A DNA stretch of 64,000 nucleotides from CAWHJN01 sp963829705 (lineage in GTDB: Bacteria; Bacteroidota; Rhodothermia; Rhodothermales; BA12), in the NCBI GenBank assembly GCA_963829705.1, contig CAWHJN010000005.1, positions 1,688,921 to 1,752,920 on the forward strand, written 5' to 3'. Of this stretch, positions 27,691 through 37,593 are shown in pieces. Position 1 is the first letter of the stretch, and each line of letters starts with the position of its first letter. The notes beneath the pieces were generated by a model. That model did not search any database and had not been told where the DNA came from. It was given only the letters and a program-made list of their open reading frames with translations. A program made the position numbers and the translations under genes.

Positions 27691-28374
27691 TCAGTCCAGC
27701 AGCGCCAGAATCGGAGCGGCATCTTCGAGCGAATCGAGCAGCAGGTCGGGTTCGTGGCAGGCCAGCGCGGCGCGGTCGAAGTGTCCCGTGCAGACGGCGA
27801 CGGAGAACGCGCCCACGCCGTGCCCGCAGCGGATGTCGTGCTCGGTGTCGCCGATGATGACGATGTCGTGGCCGACGAACGTGTGGCCCGTCTGCTCGCG
27901 GGCGCGAGCGGCGGCGATGGCGGGCAAGTCGGGCCGGTGGTGGCTGTCGCTGCCGAAGGCACCGTACGAGAAATGGTGATGCACGCCCACCTGTTCGAGT
28001 TTGAGGAACGCCAGATCCTCGACGTTGCCGGTGAGCAGGGCAAGGTGCGCGTCGTCGCGCCCGGCCAGCGTGTCGAGCAGGTCGGCGACGCCGGAGAGCA
28101 GCGTCGTTTTGCTCGTCGGCAACGTCTCGCGCATCTTCTCGCGGTAGTGCGCGAGCATCGCATCGGCGAGCGCGTGCGCATCGCCGTTGGTGGCGAGGCC
28201 GTAGTGGTCGATGAGTTCGAGAAAGATCAGCGGGTCGGTCTTGCCCGAGAACGAGATGGGCTCGGTGCTGAGAGGGCGGCCCACGACGCGCTCGACGGCA
28301 TACGCCACGGCGCGGCGGCCCGACCCGTGGGTGTGGAGGATGGTGCCGTCGATGTCGAACAGGAAAAGCTTCAC
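27691..28374 (-). CDS. HAD-superfamily hydrolase, phosphoglycolate-phosphatase-like
   Basis: From a GTG start ending at 28374 the protein has 227 residues. It opens KLFLFDIDGTIL (motif I, two Asp), has LLTGN for motif II, and IIGDTEHDI for motif IV; the helical cap lies between residues 18 and 85. It is a soluble phosphatase of the Gph type. The substrate is not certain, since many members act on several phosphorylated small molecules. The gene is divergent from polA with a 250-base gap that contains one REP-like palindrome. Confidence 0.8.
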   Translation of the reverse strand: MKLFLFDIDGTILHTHGSGRRAVAYAVERVVGRPLSTEPISFSGKTDPLIFLELIDHYGLATNGDAHALADAMLAHYREKMRETLPTSKTTLLSGVADLLDTLAGRDDAHLALLTGNVEDLAFLKLEQVGVHHHFSYGAFGSDSHHRPDLPAIAAARAREQTGHTFVGHDIVIIGDTEHDIRCGHGVGAFSVAVCTGHFDRAALACHEPDLLLDSLEDAAPILALLD

Positions 28375-28567
28375 AGGAAGGAGTATGGCGGGTGGAGGAG
28401 GGAGAGGATAGCGCACCGGAGAACGGAACCAACCGGCGAGCGGGTTTCTTAACGGAGGGCGCATGGGGGCGCGTGCACGGCATCGTGCAGTGCATCGGGC
28501 GGGATGAATTCCGCCTCTACGATCTGGCGCTTCGTATGCCTTTGCAGCACGCCACCCTCTATGTCGT

Positions 28568-28590
28568 GCGCAGCCACGCTGCGCCCCTAC
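28568..28590. repeat. REP-like extragenic palindrome (reverse orientation)
   Basis: GCGCAG and CTGCGC arms around CCACG, followed by CCCTAC. The reverse complement begins GTAGGGGCGCA, as the copy at 39556 does. Confidence 0.45.
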
Positions 28591-28626
28591 TTCCGCGTTT
28601 CCCCTTCCGACTTCCCACTTTCATCC

Positions 28627-31392
28627 ATGTCTCGTCGCCTCTACCTGCTCGACGCGATGGCGCTGGCGTACCGGTCGCACTTCATCTTCATCTCGCGCCC
28701 GCTCGTCAACTCGAAAGGCGAAAACACGTCGGCGGCCTATGGCTTCACGACGGCGCTGCTCAAGCTCATCGAGGACCACGAGATCAGCCACCTCGCCGTC
28801 GTCTTCGACGCGCTCACGGGCGAGCCCACGTACCGCGACACGCTCTACGCCGAGTACAAGGGCAACCGCCCGCCCATGCCGGACGACCTGAAGCAGAACA
28901 TCCCGTGGATCAAGCAGATCGTCAAGGCGCTCGACGTGCCCTCGATCACGCAGCCGGGCGTCGAGGCGGACGATGTCATCGGAGCGCTGGCGAAAAAGGT
29001 CGAGGCCGAAGGCGGCGAGGTCGTCATCGTCTCGCCCGACAAAGATTTCCGGCAGCTGCTGAGTCCGAGCGTGTCCATCTTCCGCCCCGCGCACCGCGGC
29101 GAGCAGTTCGACATGATGACCGTCGACTCGTTTCGGGAGCAGTACGGCCTCGAACCCGAGCAATTCATCGACGTGCTGGCGCTCATGGGCGACGCGTCCG
29201 ACAACGTGCCGGGCGTGCCGGGCATCGGCGAGAAGACGGCCATCAAGCTGCTCCAGGAGTACGAATCCGTCGAAAACCTCCTCGAACACGCCGACGACAT
29301 CAAGGGCAAGAAAGCCCGCGAGGGCTTGCAGAACCACCGCGCCAACGCGCTCATGAGCAAACGCCTCGTCACCATCCAGACGGACATCGACGTGGACGTG
29401 GACTGGGAGGGCTTCGAGGTAGGCACGCACGACCCGGACGCCGTGCGCGACGTGTTCGAGAGCCTCGAATTCCGCTCGCTCATCGGCAGGGCGCTGGGGC
29501 GGAGCGCGCCGAAATCTGGGGCGGCGGACCTGTTCTCCGTCGAAGACCCGTCGCTGTCATTCGACTTCGGTCCGTACGAGGAAGTCGTCCAACTCGACGA
29601 GGCCGAAACCGACTACCGCATCGTCCGCACGAAAGACGAGCTGCCCGAACTCGCCGAGACGCTGGCGAAGCAGGAGCGCTTCGCTCTCGACACTGAGACG
29701 ACCTCCACCGATCCGATGATGGCGTCGCTCGTGGGCATTTCGGTGTCGTGGAAAGACGGGCAGGGCGTCTACGTCCCCACGCCGCTGCCCGACGGCACGC
29801 AGACCGAAGCGATCCTCGACGCGCTCAAGCCCGCGTTTCTGTCCGACGCGCTCAAAGTGGGGCAGCACCTCAAGTACGATCTGCTCGTGCTCGACCGCCA
29901 CGGCGCGCAGGTGGCCGGGCCGCTGTTCGACACGCTCGTGGCGCACTACCTCATCGCGCCCGAGGAAGAGCACAACCTCGACGCCATCGCGCGCAAGTAC
30001 CTGTCGTACCGCATGGTGCCCATCACCGCGCTCATCGGCACGGGCCGCAACCAGAAGTCGATGCGCGACGTGCCCATCGACGACGTGGGGCCGTACGCCT
30101 GCGAGGACGCCGACGTGACGCTGCGCCTCTACCCGATCCTGTCCGAGAAGCTGGCCGAGGTGAAGATGACGGAGATCGCCGAGACGATGGAATTTCCGCT
30201 CGTGCGGGTGCTGGAAAAGATGGAGAAGGAGGGCATCCGCGTCGATGCGAAGATGCTCGCCGAGATCAGCCGGACGCTGGGCGACGATATCAAGAAGCTG
30301 GAGACGGCGATCTACGAGGCCGCGGGCGAGAGCTTCAACATCGGCTCGACGGCGCAGTTGGGCACGATCCTGTTCGACAAGCTGGGCCTGCGCGTCGTCT
30401 CGAAAACCTCGACAGGCAAGCCCTCGACGAAAGAAAACGTGCTCTTCGAGCTGTCCACCGAGCATCCGCTGCCGGGCCTCGTGCTCGACTGGCGCAAGCT
30501 CGCCAAGCTCAAAAGCACCTACGTGGACAGCCTCGGCGACTTGCGCCATCCCGAGACGATGCGCATCCACACGAGCTTCAACCAGACGATCACGGCCACG
30601 GGGCGGCTGTCGTCCTCGAACCCGAACCTGCAAAACATCCCCGTGCGAACCGAGGTCGGGCGCGAAATCCGGCGGGCGTTCGTGCCGCGCGAGGGCTGCG
30701 TGCTGATGGCCGCCGACTACGTGCAGATCGAACTCCGCATCCTGGCGGCGATGAGCGGCGACGCGGCGCTGAAAGAGGCTTTCCAGAAAGGCCACGACAT
30801 CCACACCGACGTGGCCGCGCGCGTCTTTGGCGTCGCGCCGGAAAAAGTCACGCGCGACCAGCGGCGCAAGGCGAAGGAAGTCAACTACGGCATCCCGTAC
30901 GGCGTGAGCGGCTGGGGGCTGGCGCAGCGGCTGCGCTCGTCCATCAGCGAGGCCCAAGAACTCATCGACACGTACGCGAAATCGTACCCCGGCGTGACGC
31001 GCTGGCTGGCGCTCGAAGTCGAGAAGGCGCGGGCGATGGGGTACGTCGAGACGCTGCTGGGGCGGCGGCGCTACGTGCCCGGCATCAACGCCTCCAACCG
31101 CAACGAGCGGTCCTTCGCCGAGCGCGTGGCCGTCAACATGCCCATTCAGGGCACGCAAGCCGACATGATCAAGCGCGCCATGGTCGCCATCGACACGCGC
31201 ATCGAGGAGGCGGGTTTGAAAGCCAAAATGCTGCTCCAGGTACACGACGAACTCGTCTTCGACGTGCCGCCGGAGGAGGTCGAACCCCTCTCCAAAATCG
31301 TCCGCGAGGAGATGACGACCGCGCTCCCGCTCGACGGCGTGCCCGTGGAAGTAGACATCAACACCGGCCAGAACTGGCTGGACGCGCATTGA
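28627..31392 (+). CDS. polA: DNA polymerase I
   Basis: From ATG 28627 (RRLYLLDAMALAYRSHF) the protein has 921 residues and three domains. The 5'-3' nuclease covers residues 1 to about 290, with LMGDASDNVPGVPGIGEKTA. An active 3'-5' exonuclease has LDTETTSTDPM near 353. The polymerase has motif A MAADYVQIELRILAAMSG (near 696), motif B RRKAKEVNYGIPYG (near 745) and motif C VHDELVF (near 871). All metal ligands are present, so it should proofread, unlike Taq polymerase. It functions in repair and Okazaki-fragment maturation. An upstream in-frame ATG at 28504 adds unconserved sequence and is less likely. Confidence 0.95.
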   Translation: MSRRLYLLDAMALAYRSHFIFISRPLVNSKGENTSAAYGFTTALLKLIEDHEISHLAVVFDALTGEPTYRDTLYAEYKGNRPPMPDDLKQNIPWIKQIVKALDVPSITQPGVEADDVIGALAKKVEAEGGEVVIVSPDKDFRQLLSPSVSIFRPAHRGEQFDMMTVDSFREQYGLEPEQFIDVLALMGDASDNVPGVPGIGEKTAIKLLQEYESVENLLEHADDIKGKKAREGLQNHRANALMSKRLVTIQTDIDVDVDWEGFEVGTHDPDAVRDVFESLEFRSLIGRALGRSAPKSGAADLFSVEDPSLSFDFGPYEEVVQLDEAETDYRIVRTKDELPELAETLAKQERFALDTETTSTDPMMASLVGISVSWKDGQGVYVPTPLPDGTQTEAILDALKPAFLSDALKVGQHLKYDLLVLDRHGAQVAGPLFDTLVAHYLIAPEEEHNLDAIARKYLSYRMVPITALIGTGRNQKSMRDVPIDDVGPYACEDADVTLRLYPILSEKLAEVKMTEIAETMEFPLVRVLEKMEKEGIRVDAKMLAEISRTLGDDIKKLETAIYEAAGESFNIGSTAQLGTILFDKLGLRVVSKTSTGKPSTKENVLFELSTEHPLPGLVLDWRKLAKLKSTYVDSLGDLRHPETMRIHTSFNQTITATGRLSSSNPNLQNIPVRTEVGREIRRAFVPREGCVLMAADYVQIELRILAAMSGDAALKEAFQKGHDIHTDVAARVFGVAPEKVTRDQRRKAKEVNYGIPYGVSGWGLAQRLRSSISEAQELIDTYAKSYPGVTRWLALEVEKARAMGYVETLLGRRRYVPGINASNRNERSFAERVAVNMPIQGTQADMIKRAMVAIDTRIEEAGLKAKMLLQVHDELVFDVPPEEVEPLSKIVREEMTTALPLDGVPVEVDINTGQNWLDAH

Positions 31393-31477
31393 CGCTGGTT
31401 TCGCTCTCTTCGTTCGCTGTTGGTCTGCTGCGGGATAGACTCTGCGCCTGACACCCAAGTAATCAACCCGACCCACT

Positions 31478-32769
31478 TTGACCCACCCCCACTTCATCCC
31501 CGAAGACACCGTCAACGGCATCACCGCGTACCGACACCGGGAGAACGGCTTCAGGTGCTGCTGTATCCGCTGCGCGCCGCGCCCGTGGCGACGTTCATGG
31601 TGACGTACCGCGTGGGCAGCCGCGACGAAGTCACCGGGCTGACCGGAGCGACGCACTTTCTCGAACACCTCATGTTCAAAGGCTCGGCGCGCTACCAGCC
31701 TGCCAGTGGCACGTCGGTGTTTCAGGTGCTCCAGAAACTCGGCGCGCGCGTCAACGCCACCACGTGGCTCGACCGCACCAACTACTACGCGATGCTGCCC
31801 GGCGCGCACCTCGATAAAGCCATCGACATCGAGGCCGACCGGATGCGCGGCGCGCTGATTGCGCCCGAGGCCGTGGCGAGCGAGAAAACCGTCATCCTCA
31901 ACGAACTCGACCGGGGCCAGAACGAGCCGCTCCGCAACCTCTTCCACCAGGTCTGGTCGGCAGCGTTCAGCGCCCATCCGTACGGGCACCCGACCATCGG
32001 GTGGCGCTCGGACGTGGAGGCCGTCACGGCGGAAAAGCTGCGCGGCTTCTACGACACGTTCTACTGGCCCGACAACGCCACGGCCTCGGTCATCGGCGCG
32101 TTCGACGAGCGCGAGGCGTTGGACGAGATCCACCGGGCCTTTGGCGAGATCGGACGCGCGCCGCAGCCGCTGCCCAGCGTCGAGACGCGCGAGCCGGTGC
32201 AGCGCGGTGAGCGCCGGATCGTGCTCCGGCAGCAGGGCGAGATCGGCCACCTCATCGCCGCCTGGAAAATCCCCGACGGCCTCCATCCCGACGCCGACGC
32301 CCTCGCCGTGCTGGGCCTGCTGCTCACCACGGGCAAATCCAGCCGCCTCCACCGCGCGCTGACGGACAAGAGCCTGACGACGTTCGTGAGCGGCATGACG
32401 AGCCGGCTGCGCGATCCCGGATTGTTCGCCCTCATCGCGCAGATCGCCCCCAGCGCGACGCACGCCGAGGTGGAAAGGGTGCTGTACGAGGAGATCGAAA
32501 AGCTGCAACACGACGGTGTCGCGCCGGGCGAGCTGGAGCGGGCGCTGGGTCAGATGAAGGCGCAGGAAGCCTTCGCCCGCGACGGCGCGTTCGCCGCCGC
32601 CGGAGGGCTCAACGAGGCCATCGCCGTGGGCGATTGGCGGCTTTTCGCCACCGCCCTCGAACGGGTTTCAAAAGTCACCGCCGCCGACGTGCAGCGCGTC
32701 GCCCAGGCGTACCTCACCGCCGACACGCGCACCGTGGGGCAGCACATCGTGGAGGGTGCCCATGTCTGA
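31478..32769 (+). CDS. M16 family zinc peptidase, active subunit, frameshifted near its start
   Basis: The inverted zinc motif HxxEH is present (THFLEHLMFKG), with the distal glutamate in VILNELDRGQNEP. This marks the active member of an M16 (pitrilysin/processing-peptidase-like) pair. The expected N-terminus starts at TTG 31478 (THPHFIPEDTVNGITAYRHR) in one frame and continues as LQVLLYPLRAAPVATFMVTY in another. One missing base near 31549 explains this. About 430 residues in all. The following gene overlaps by eight bases and codes for the partner lacking the zinc site. No signal peptide is evident. Confidence 0.8.
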
Positions 32770-34033
32770 CGCTCAGAATGTCGCACTCAGCACCCGCGTC
32801 GAGCGCCACCGCGCGGGCGGCAGCGACGTGTGGGCGCTCGCGCTCGACGTGCCCGACGCCGTCTCGTTCGCCGGGTCGCTCGTCACCGGAGCCGATCTCG
32901 GGACCTCCGAGCGGCAGATGCAGCGCTTCGCCGCCCGGCTGCTGGACCGCGGATCGGAGCGCCGCGACCGCTTCGAGATCGCCGAGTGGCTGGAGAGCCG
33001 GGGGGCGAGCCTCCACTTTTCGAGCCAGGAAGGGCGCGTCGCCTTCAGCGGGCGTGCGCTCCGCGCCGACGTGCCGGAGGTGATCGCGTTGGCCGCAGAA
33101 CTGCTCGCCCATCCAAGCTTCGACGCCGACGAGGTCGAGAAGGTGCGCCGTGAACTCGACGCCTCCATCCGGCAGGCGCGCTCCGACACGGGCTTCCTCG
33201 CCGGTGCCGCCCTCAGCCGACGCGTCTACGATCCGCGCCACCCGGGCTACCGGATGCCGCTGGACGAGAAGGCGCAGCAACTCGCCGCCATCGGACGCGA
33301 CGACCTCGTGGCGTTCCACCGCTCGCGCATGGCCCCGCGCCCCGTGTTGCTGGCACTCGCGGGCGACCTGACAGGCCTCGACCCTGCCGCGCTGCTCGGG
33401 CATTTCCCCGACGCCACGCCCGCGAGCGCGCCGCCACCTCCCGGGGTGGCAACGCACGTCGAAGGACGCGAGCGCCTCGACGTGGCCGATAAACCCAACC
33501 TCGACGTGCAGATCGGGCAGGGCGTCGCGCTCGCCCGTCACGACGCCGACTTCATCCCGCTCTACGTGGGATTGTATGCGCTCGGCGGCAACTTCTCCGC
33601 CCGACTCATGCAGGACGTGCGCGACAAACGCGGGCTCACCTACGGCATCCGGGCGGGGATGGAGTATGTCGACAAGGACCAGCAGGGCCACTGGAGCGCC
33701 CGCGCCACCTTCAGCACCGCCGACCTCGCGCGGGGCATCGAGGCGACGATGGATGTGCTCCGGCAGTGGGTAGACGAAGGGCTGACGCCGGAGGAAACCG
33801 AGAGCGTGCGCGAGACGCTGCTGGGCACCTACGACGTGAGCCTGTCGTCCACGGGTGCGCTGGCCTCACGCCTGCTCACGCGCGCCGAGCAAGGCTTCGG
33901 CCCCGACTACCTCGACGGCTACCGCGACGAACTCCGCGCCGCCACGACCGCGCAGATCAACGAGGCCATCCGCCGGCACGTCTACCCCGACGCCGTGCTG
34001 GTGGCCAGCGCGGGCGCGCATCCCGCGCCGTGA
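32762..34033 (+). CDS. M16 family peptidase-like protein without zinc site
   Basis: From ATG 32762 the protein has 423 residues. It has the two-domain M16 fold with LYALGGNFSARLMQDVRDKR followed by GLTYGI, the substrate-binding 'R-Y' region of the C-terminal half, but no HxxEH. It is therefore the structural partner of the active subunit encoded just upstream, as in the mitochondrial processing peptidase and paired bacterial M16 proteins. The overlap of eight bases supports co-translation and a heterodimer. Confidence 0.85.
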   Translation: MSDAQNVALSTRVERHRAGGSDVWALALDVPDAVSFAGSLVTGADLGTSERQMQRFAARLLDRGSERRDRFEIAEWLESRGASLHFSSQEGRVAFSGRALRADVPEVIALAAELLAHPSFDADEVEKVRRELDASIRQARSDTGFLAGAALSRRVYDPRHPGYRMPLDEKAQQLAAIGRDDLVAFHRSRMAPRPVLLALAGDLTGLDPAALLGHFPDATPASAPPPPGVATHVEGRERLDVADKPNLDVQIGQGVALARHDADFIPLYVGLYALGGNFSARLMQDVRDKRGLTYGIRAGMEYVDKDQQGHWSARATFSTADLARGIEATMDVLRQWVDEGLTPEETESVRETLLGTYDVSLSSTGALASRLLTRAEQGFGPDYLDGYRDELRAATTAQINEAIRRHVYPDAVLVASAGAHPAP

Positions 34034-34179
34034 CGGGTTCCTTACAGCCCACCGGGGACACGTCACCGCTTCATCACGATCTGCACGGCTCCTTCGCAGA
34101 AGCGTCTGAGTAAAGGACTTAACCACCGCCCGGAATCTCCAGGCGGTTCGTTTTCCGAACATCAGACGCGTACAGATAC

Positions 34180-34764
34180 ATGAGTGCCCGACTCGACCAG
34201 ATCACCAAGCACCTCGCCGACATGCACGCCCTCGAGAAGCACATTCTCGAAGCCGTCGAGCGCCAGCGGGGCAACGATACCGTTCGCAACCACATCCACG
34301 TCAACAAAGCGCTCATCGAGATCGAGCGCGTGCTCAACGAGCACACCGACCACCTCGCTCGAATGTCGCAGGACTACGGCAGCGAGGGCGAATCCATGTT
34401 CAAGAAAGCCGTTACCACTGTGGCGGGCATCGCCGCCGGGCTCTACGACCAGGTGCGCGACGACACCATGACGCGGATGCTGCGCGACGATTACACCGCC
34501 CTCAGCCTCACGGCGATGGGCTATACGGCGATGCACGCTTTTGCGCTCGCCATCAAGGAGACGCGCATGGCCGACGTGGCCCTCACGCACCTCAAGCACA
34601 TCACCCCGCTGCTCGTCGAGATCAGCAAAATCATCCCGCTCACGACGGTCGAGGAGACCGCCACCGACCACGACGGCTTCGCCGTGGACACGACCGTAGG
34701 CGACGAAGCGGTGCGTAATACGCAGCGCGCCTGGGATCGGGACGTTACCGCGAGTGTCGCCTGA
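34180..34764 (+). CDS. Ferritin-like helical protein (DUF892/YciF-type, tentative)
   Basis: The protein has 194 residues and is almost fully helical. Helix 1 has MHALEKHILEAVERQ, helix 2 VNKALIEIERVLNEHTDHL, and later helices have DDYTALSLTAMGYTAMHAF and DVALTHLKHITPLLVEI. Spaced Glu/His pairs (ALEKHI, IEIERVLNEHTDH) could bind a di-iron centre as in DUF892 ferritin-like proteins, which are linked to stress. The family assignment is tentative. A strong terminator follows. Confidence 0.6.
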   Translation: MSARLDQITKHLADMHALEKHILEAVERQRGNDTVRNHIHVNKALIEIERVLNEHTDHLARMSQDYGSEGESMFKKAVTTVAGIAAGLYDQVRDDTMTRMLRDDYTALSLTAMGYTAMHAFALAIKETRMADVALTHLKHITPLLVEISKIIPLTTVEETATDHDGFAVDTTVGDEAVRNTQRAWDRDVTASVA

Positions 34765-34808
34765 CACTTCCGGAGCGCCCACCATTCACCCGGTGAGGGT
34801 GAGGGAGC

Positions 34809-34852
34809 GAGAAGGGCTGATCGCCAGGTATGGCGGTCGGCCCTTCTCTGTT
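34809..34852 (+). terminator. Rho-independent terminator after the ferritin-like gene
   Basis: The 17-bp stem (34809-34825 with 34832-34848, two G-U pairs) has core GAGAAGGGC/GCCCTTCTC and loop AGGTAT, followed by TGTT. Confidence 0.75.
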
Positions 34853-34941
34853 AGTTGGAGGTTGGAGGGTGGAGGTTGGAGATTAGGGCCGGAACGACGT
34901 GCTCCTTCAATCTCCACCCTCTTGTTTCCACCCTCCGACAC

Positions 34942-36294
34942 ATGCGTGCTTACCGCTGGTCATTGAACGTCAAGCTCGGGCTGGTGCTGTTCGCCGTCGC
35001 CATCGCGCTGGCGTCGCTCGTCTACACGCACAGCGTCGTGGAAAAGCTGCGGACGCGCGAGGCGTTTTTGATCGAATTGTGGGCGGGCGCGCAGAAGGAA
35101 CTGGCTATGGCACAGTCGCAGTCGCAGAACCCGCACACCGAGGCGTTGCAGGCGCTCGAAGCGTTCCTCGCGGGCGACGATGCCCGCCAGCACGCCGGTT
35201 TCCTCGATGCCGTGCGGTGGGCACAGACGATGCCGCCGCCCGCCGAGGTCAACTTCATCACCGAGCGCATCCTGCGGCCCAACCTGTTCGGCATCCCCGC
35301 CATCGTCACCACCGAAGGCGGCACACCCGTCATCTGGCGCAATCTGCCTATCGACTCGACCCTCATCGGGGCCTCTTCCGATGACTCGGTGCGGATTCTG
35401 AGCAAGCTGGAGGTTTTCAAGCGCGAGATGGACGCCGTTCACGCGCCCGTCCCCATCGAGATCAGCTTTCCCGGCCCGCCGCCGATGGAGCTGCGGCAGG
35501 CGCTGCACTACGGCGAATCGGATCTCGTGCGGGCGCTGCGGCTGTTTCCGTACGTGCAACTGGGTTTCGTGGGGCTGTTCGTGCTGCTGGGCTACGTCAG
35601 TTTCTCGTACGTGCGGCGCAGCGAGCAGCGCAGCCTGTGGGTGGGCATGGCAAAGGAAGCCGCGCACCAACTCGGCACGCCGCTGTCGAGCCTGATGGGC
35701 TGGAACGAACTCATGCGCGACACCGAACTGAGCCCGCTCCAGCAGGAAGCCGTGCGCGAAACCGACCGCGACATCGAGCGGCTGCGGCGCGTGGCCAGCC
35801 GCTTTTCCGACATCGGCTCGGTGCCCCGGCTGGAGGTGCAGCCCGTCGCGCCCATCGTCGAGAACGTAGCGACCTACGTGCGCCGACGGATGCCGCAACT
35901 GGGCAGGCCCGTCGCCCTCACGGTCAACGTCGATCCTGCGCTGCGGGCGCGCATCAACGCGGAGTTGTTCGAGTGGGTGGTCGAAAACCTTCTCAAAAAC
36001 GCCCTCGACGCCATGGAGCGCGCCGATGGTAAAATCTCCATCGTGGGATTCCTCGAAGCCGATCGGGTCGTGATCGATGTGGCCGACAACGGCAAGGGCA
36101 TCGACCGGCGCAATTTCCGTAACGTGTTCCGGCCCGGCTACAGCAGCAAAAAACGCGGCTGGGGACTGGGGCTCAGTCTCGCCCGCCGCATCGTCGAGGA
36201 CTACCACGGCGGGCGCATCCGCCTGCTGCAATCGCGCACCGGCACAGACAGCGGAACGACCTTTCGCATCGAACTCGACGCGGCGGGTCGATAG
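34942..36294 (+). CDS. Membrane sensor histidine kinase
   Basis: From ATG 34942 the protein has 450 residues. Helix 1 (VKLGLVLFAVAIALASLVYT) and a second helix (LGFVGLFVLLGYVSFSYV, near 213-230) enclose a periplasmic sensor of about 185 residues. The phosphoacceptor is in AKEAAHQLGTPLSSLMGW (His near 242). The ATPase has N-box LLKNALDAME, G1 DNGKGI, and G2 GWGLGLSLARRIV. A variable 'HQLGTPLSS' H-box of this type is common in Bacteroidota. No response regulator is adjacent, so this is an orphan kinase whose signal is unknown. Confidence 0.88.
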   Translation: MRAYRWSLNVKLGLVLFAVAIALASLVYTHSVVEKLRTREAFLIELWAGAQKELAMAQSQSQNPHTEALQALEAFLAGDDARQHAGFLDAVRWAQTMPPPAEVNFITERILRPNLFGIPAIVTTEGGTPVIWRNLPIDSTLIGASSDDSVRILSKLEVFKREMDAVHAPVPIEISFPGPPPMELRQALHYGESDLVRALRLFPYVQLGFVGLFVLLGYVSFSYVRRSEQRSLWVGMAKEAAHQLGTPLSSLMGWNELMRDTELSPLQQEAVRETDRDIERLRRVASRFSDIGSVPRLEVQPVAPIVENVATYVRRRMPQLGRPVALTVNVDPALRARINAELFEWVVENLLKNALDAMERADGKISIVGFLEADRVVIDVADNGKGIDRRNFRNVFRPGYSSKKRGWGLGLSLARRIVEDYHGGRIRLLQSRTGTDSGTTFRIELDAAGR

Positions 36295-36378
36295 GCATGC
36301 GTCGTCTGCCCGTGGAGGAAAGCGCAGGTAGGTGCGGGGTACGCACTCGTTTCCAACGGTACCTCGAACCCCGTAACG

Positions 36379-37593
36379 CTACGGAGTAATGCGCTGCGCG
36401 AGCGAGGGGTCGAGGGTGGGGGTGACGGCGAGGTACACGTCGTCGCGGCTGCGCCAGAGGAGCACCTGGGTGCCGCGCACGTCGTGGAGGTCGAAATGCT
36501 GGTCGTCCTCGAGCTGGCGCAGTACGTCTGGTTCGAGCGTGGCGCGGCGAGTCGTCTGGTCGAGCATCGAGTAGGTGAGGACGTAGAGCGTGAGCGGGTC
36601 GCCGTCGTCGGAGGTGTAGCGGAAGACGGGTACACTCACGCCGTCGGTGATGTCGGCGAGGCCAGTGCCGTCGAGCGTATAGCCCTGGATGTCGGGCAGG
36701 GACAGCCGCCATCCCATATGCAGTTCCACGAACGCCTGCGCTTCGAGGGCATCGCGCGTCTGGAAGTTCACCGTGGCGTCCGCCGCGTGGCGTGCCACCA
36801 GGGCGACGAGGCTCGTCTCCTCCGCGCGGGCAGGGCGGCGAAGCAGGAGGAAGATGGAGAGGCCCACGATGGTGAGCAGCAGCGCCGCGTACCCCGCCCG
36901 CACCCAGCGGTGCAGCCTCGACGGCGGCAGCGCGGCCTCGCCGGGAGGCGGAGCGGCAGGCGGCGGGTCGAGCGTGGCGCGGAGGGCGGCGGGCACGGGC
37001 GTCAGTTCCTCCTGAAACGCCGTCAGGATACCGCGTCGCAGCGTATCGGAGGTGAGCAGTTCGTCCGTCATGGCACGCTCGTGGACGGACACGGACGCCA
37101 GTACGCGCTGCCGCAGCGTGTCACGTGCGGCCTGGTAGCGCGCGCACGCGACGGCCTCCTCTACGCCGAGCACGCGGGCAGCCTCGGCACAGTCCAGGCC
37201 CTCGACGTCGCACAGGAGTAGCAGCAGGCGCTCCGACGTGTTCAGCGACACCAGCGCGGGCGGCAGGTGCAGTTCGATAAAGCGGTGCGCGTGGCGCTCG
37301 CGGCTGGCGGCGAGGTCGTCGGGCGCGTCGTGGTGCCAGTCGGCAGGGGCGTCATCGGGGGCCGGCGTCGTGGGCGGCTCGCCGCGCTCCTCGCGCCGCA
37401 CGTCGAGCAGCAGGCGGTAGAGGTAAAACCGCCCGGCGTCGCCCTCGGGCACGGCGGCGAGGCTGTCGAAGGCCCGCTCGTAGGTGGCTCGCACCAGCCG
37501 CGCCGCCGCCGTGGGGTCGGGCGTGACGAGCTGGGCGAAGGCGTAGACCTTGCCCAGGTGATGCAAGAGCGTGTCGGGAGCCACCGGGGTCAT
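36379..37593 (-). CDS. ECF-sigma-like domain fused to a membrane anti-sigma-like protein
   Basis: The protein has 404 residues. Residues 1-70 resemble sigma region 2 (RLVRATYERAFDSLAAV, FYLYRLLLDVRRE) and 115-165 resemble region 4 with an HTH (LNTSERLLLLLCDVEGLDCA, then EAARVLGVEEAVACARYQAA). A Pro-rich linker, one membrane helix (233-251) and an outside domain of about 150 residues follow. This order, sigma-like then membrane and periplasmic sensor, suggests a one-protein sigma/anti-sigma unit, or a degenerate sigma domain used as a scaffold. It overlaps the end of the SAM-hydrolase gene by four bases, so the two are coupled. Confidence 0.55.
   Translation of the reverse strand: MTPVAPDTLLHHLGKVYAFAQLVTPDPTAAARLVRATYERAFDSLAAVPEGDAGRFYLYRLLLDVRREERGEPPTTPAPDDAPADWHHDAPDDLAASRERHAHRFIELHLPPALVSLNTSERLLLLLCDVEGLDCAEAARVLGVEEAVACARYQAARDTLRQRVLASVSVHERAMTDELLTSDTLRRGILTAFQEELTPVPAALRATLDPPPAAPPPGEAALPPSRLHRWVRAGYAALLLTIVGLSIFLLLRRPARAEETSLVALVARHAADATVNFQTRDALEAQAFVELHMGWRLSLPDIQGYTLDGTGLADITDGVSVPVFRYTSDDGDPLTLYVLTYSMLDQTTRRATLEPDVLRQLEDDQHFDLHDVRGTQVLLWRSRDDVYLAVTPTLDPSLAQRITP

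Noticed and set aside
29557..32511. 984-codon minus-strand frame across polA and the M16 gene
   Set aside because: It is antisense to two well-recognised genes and its sequence is Arg/His/Val-rich without motifs.
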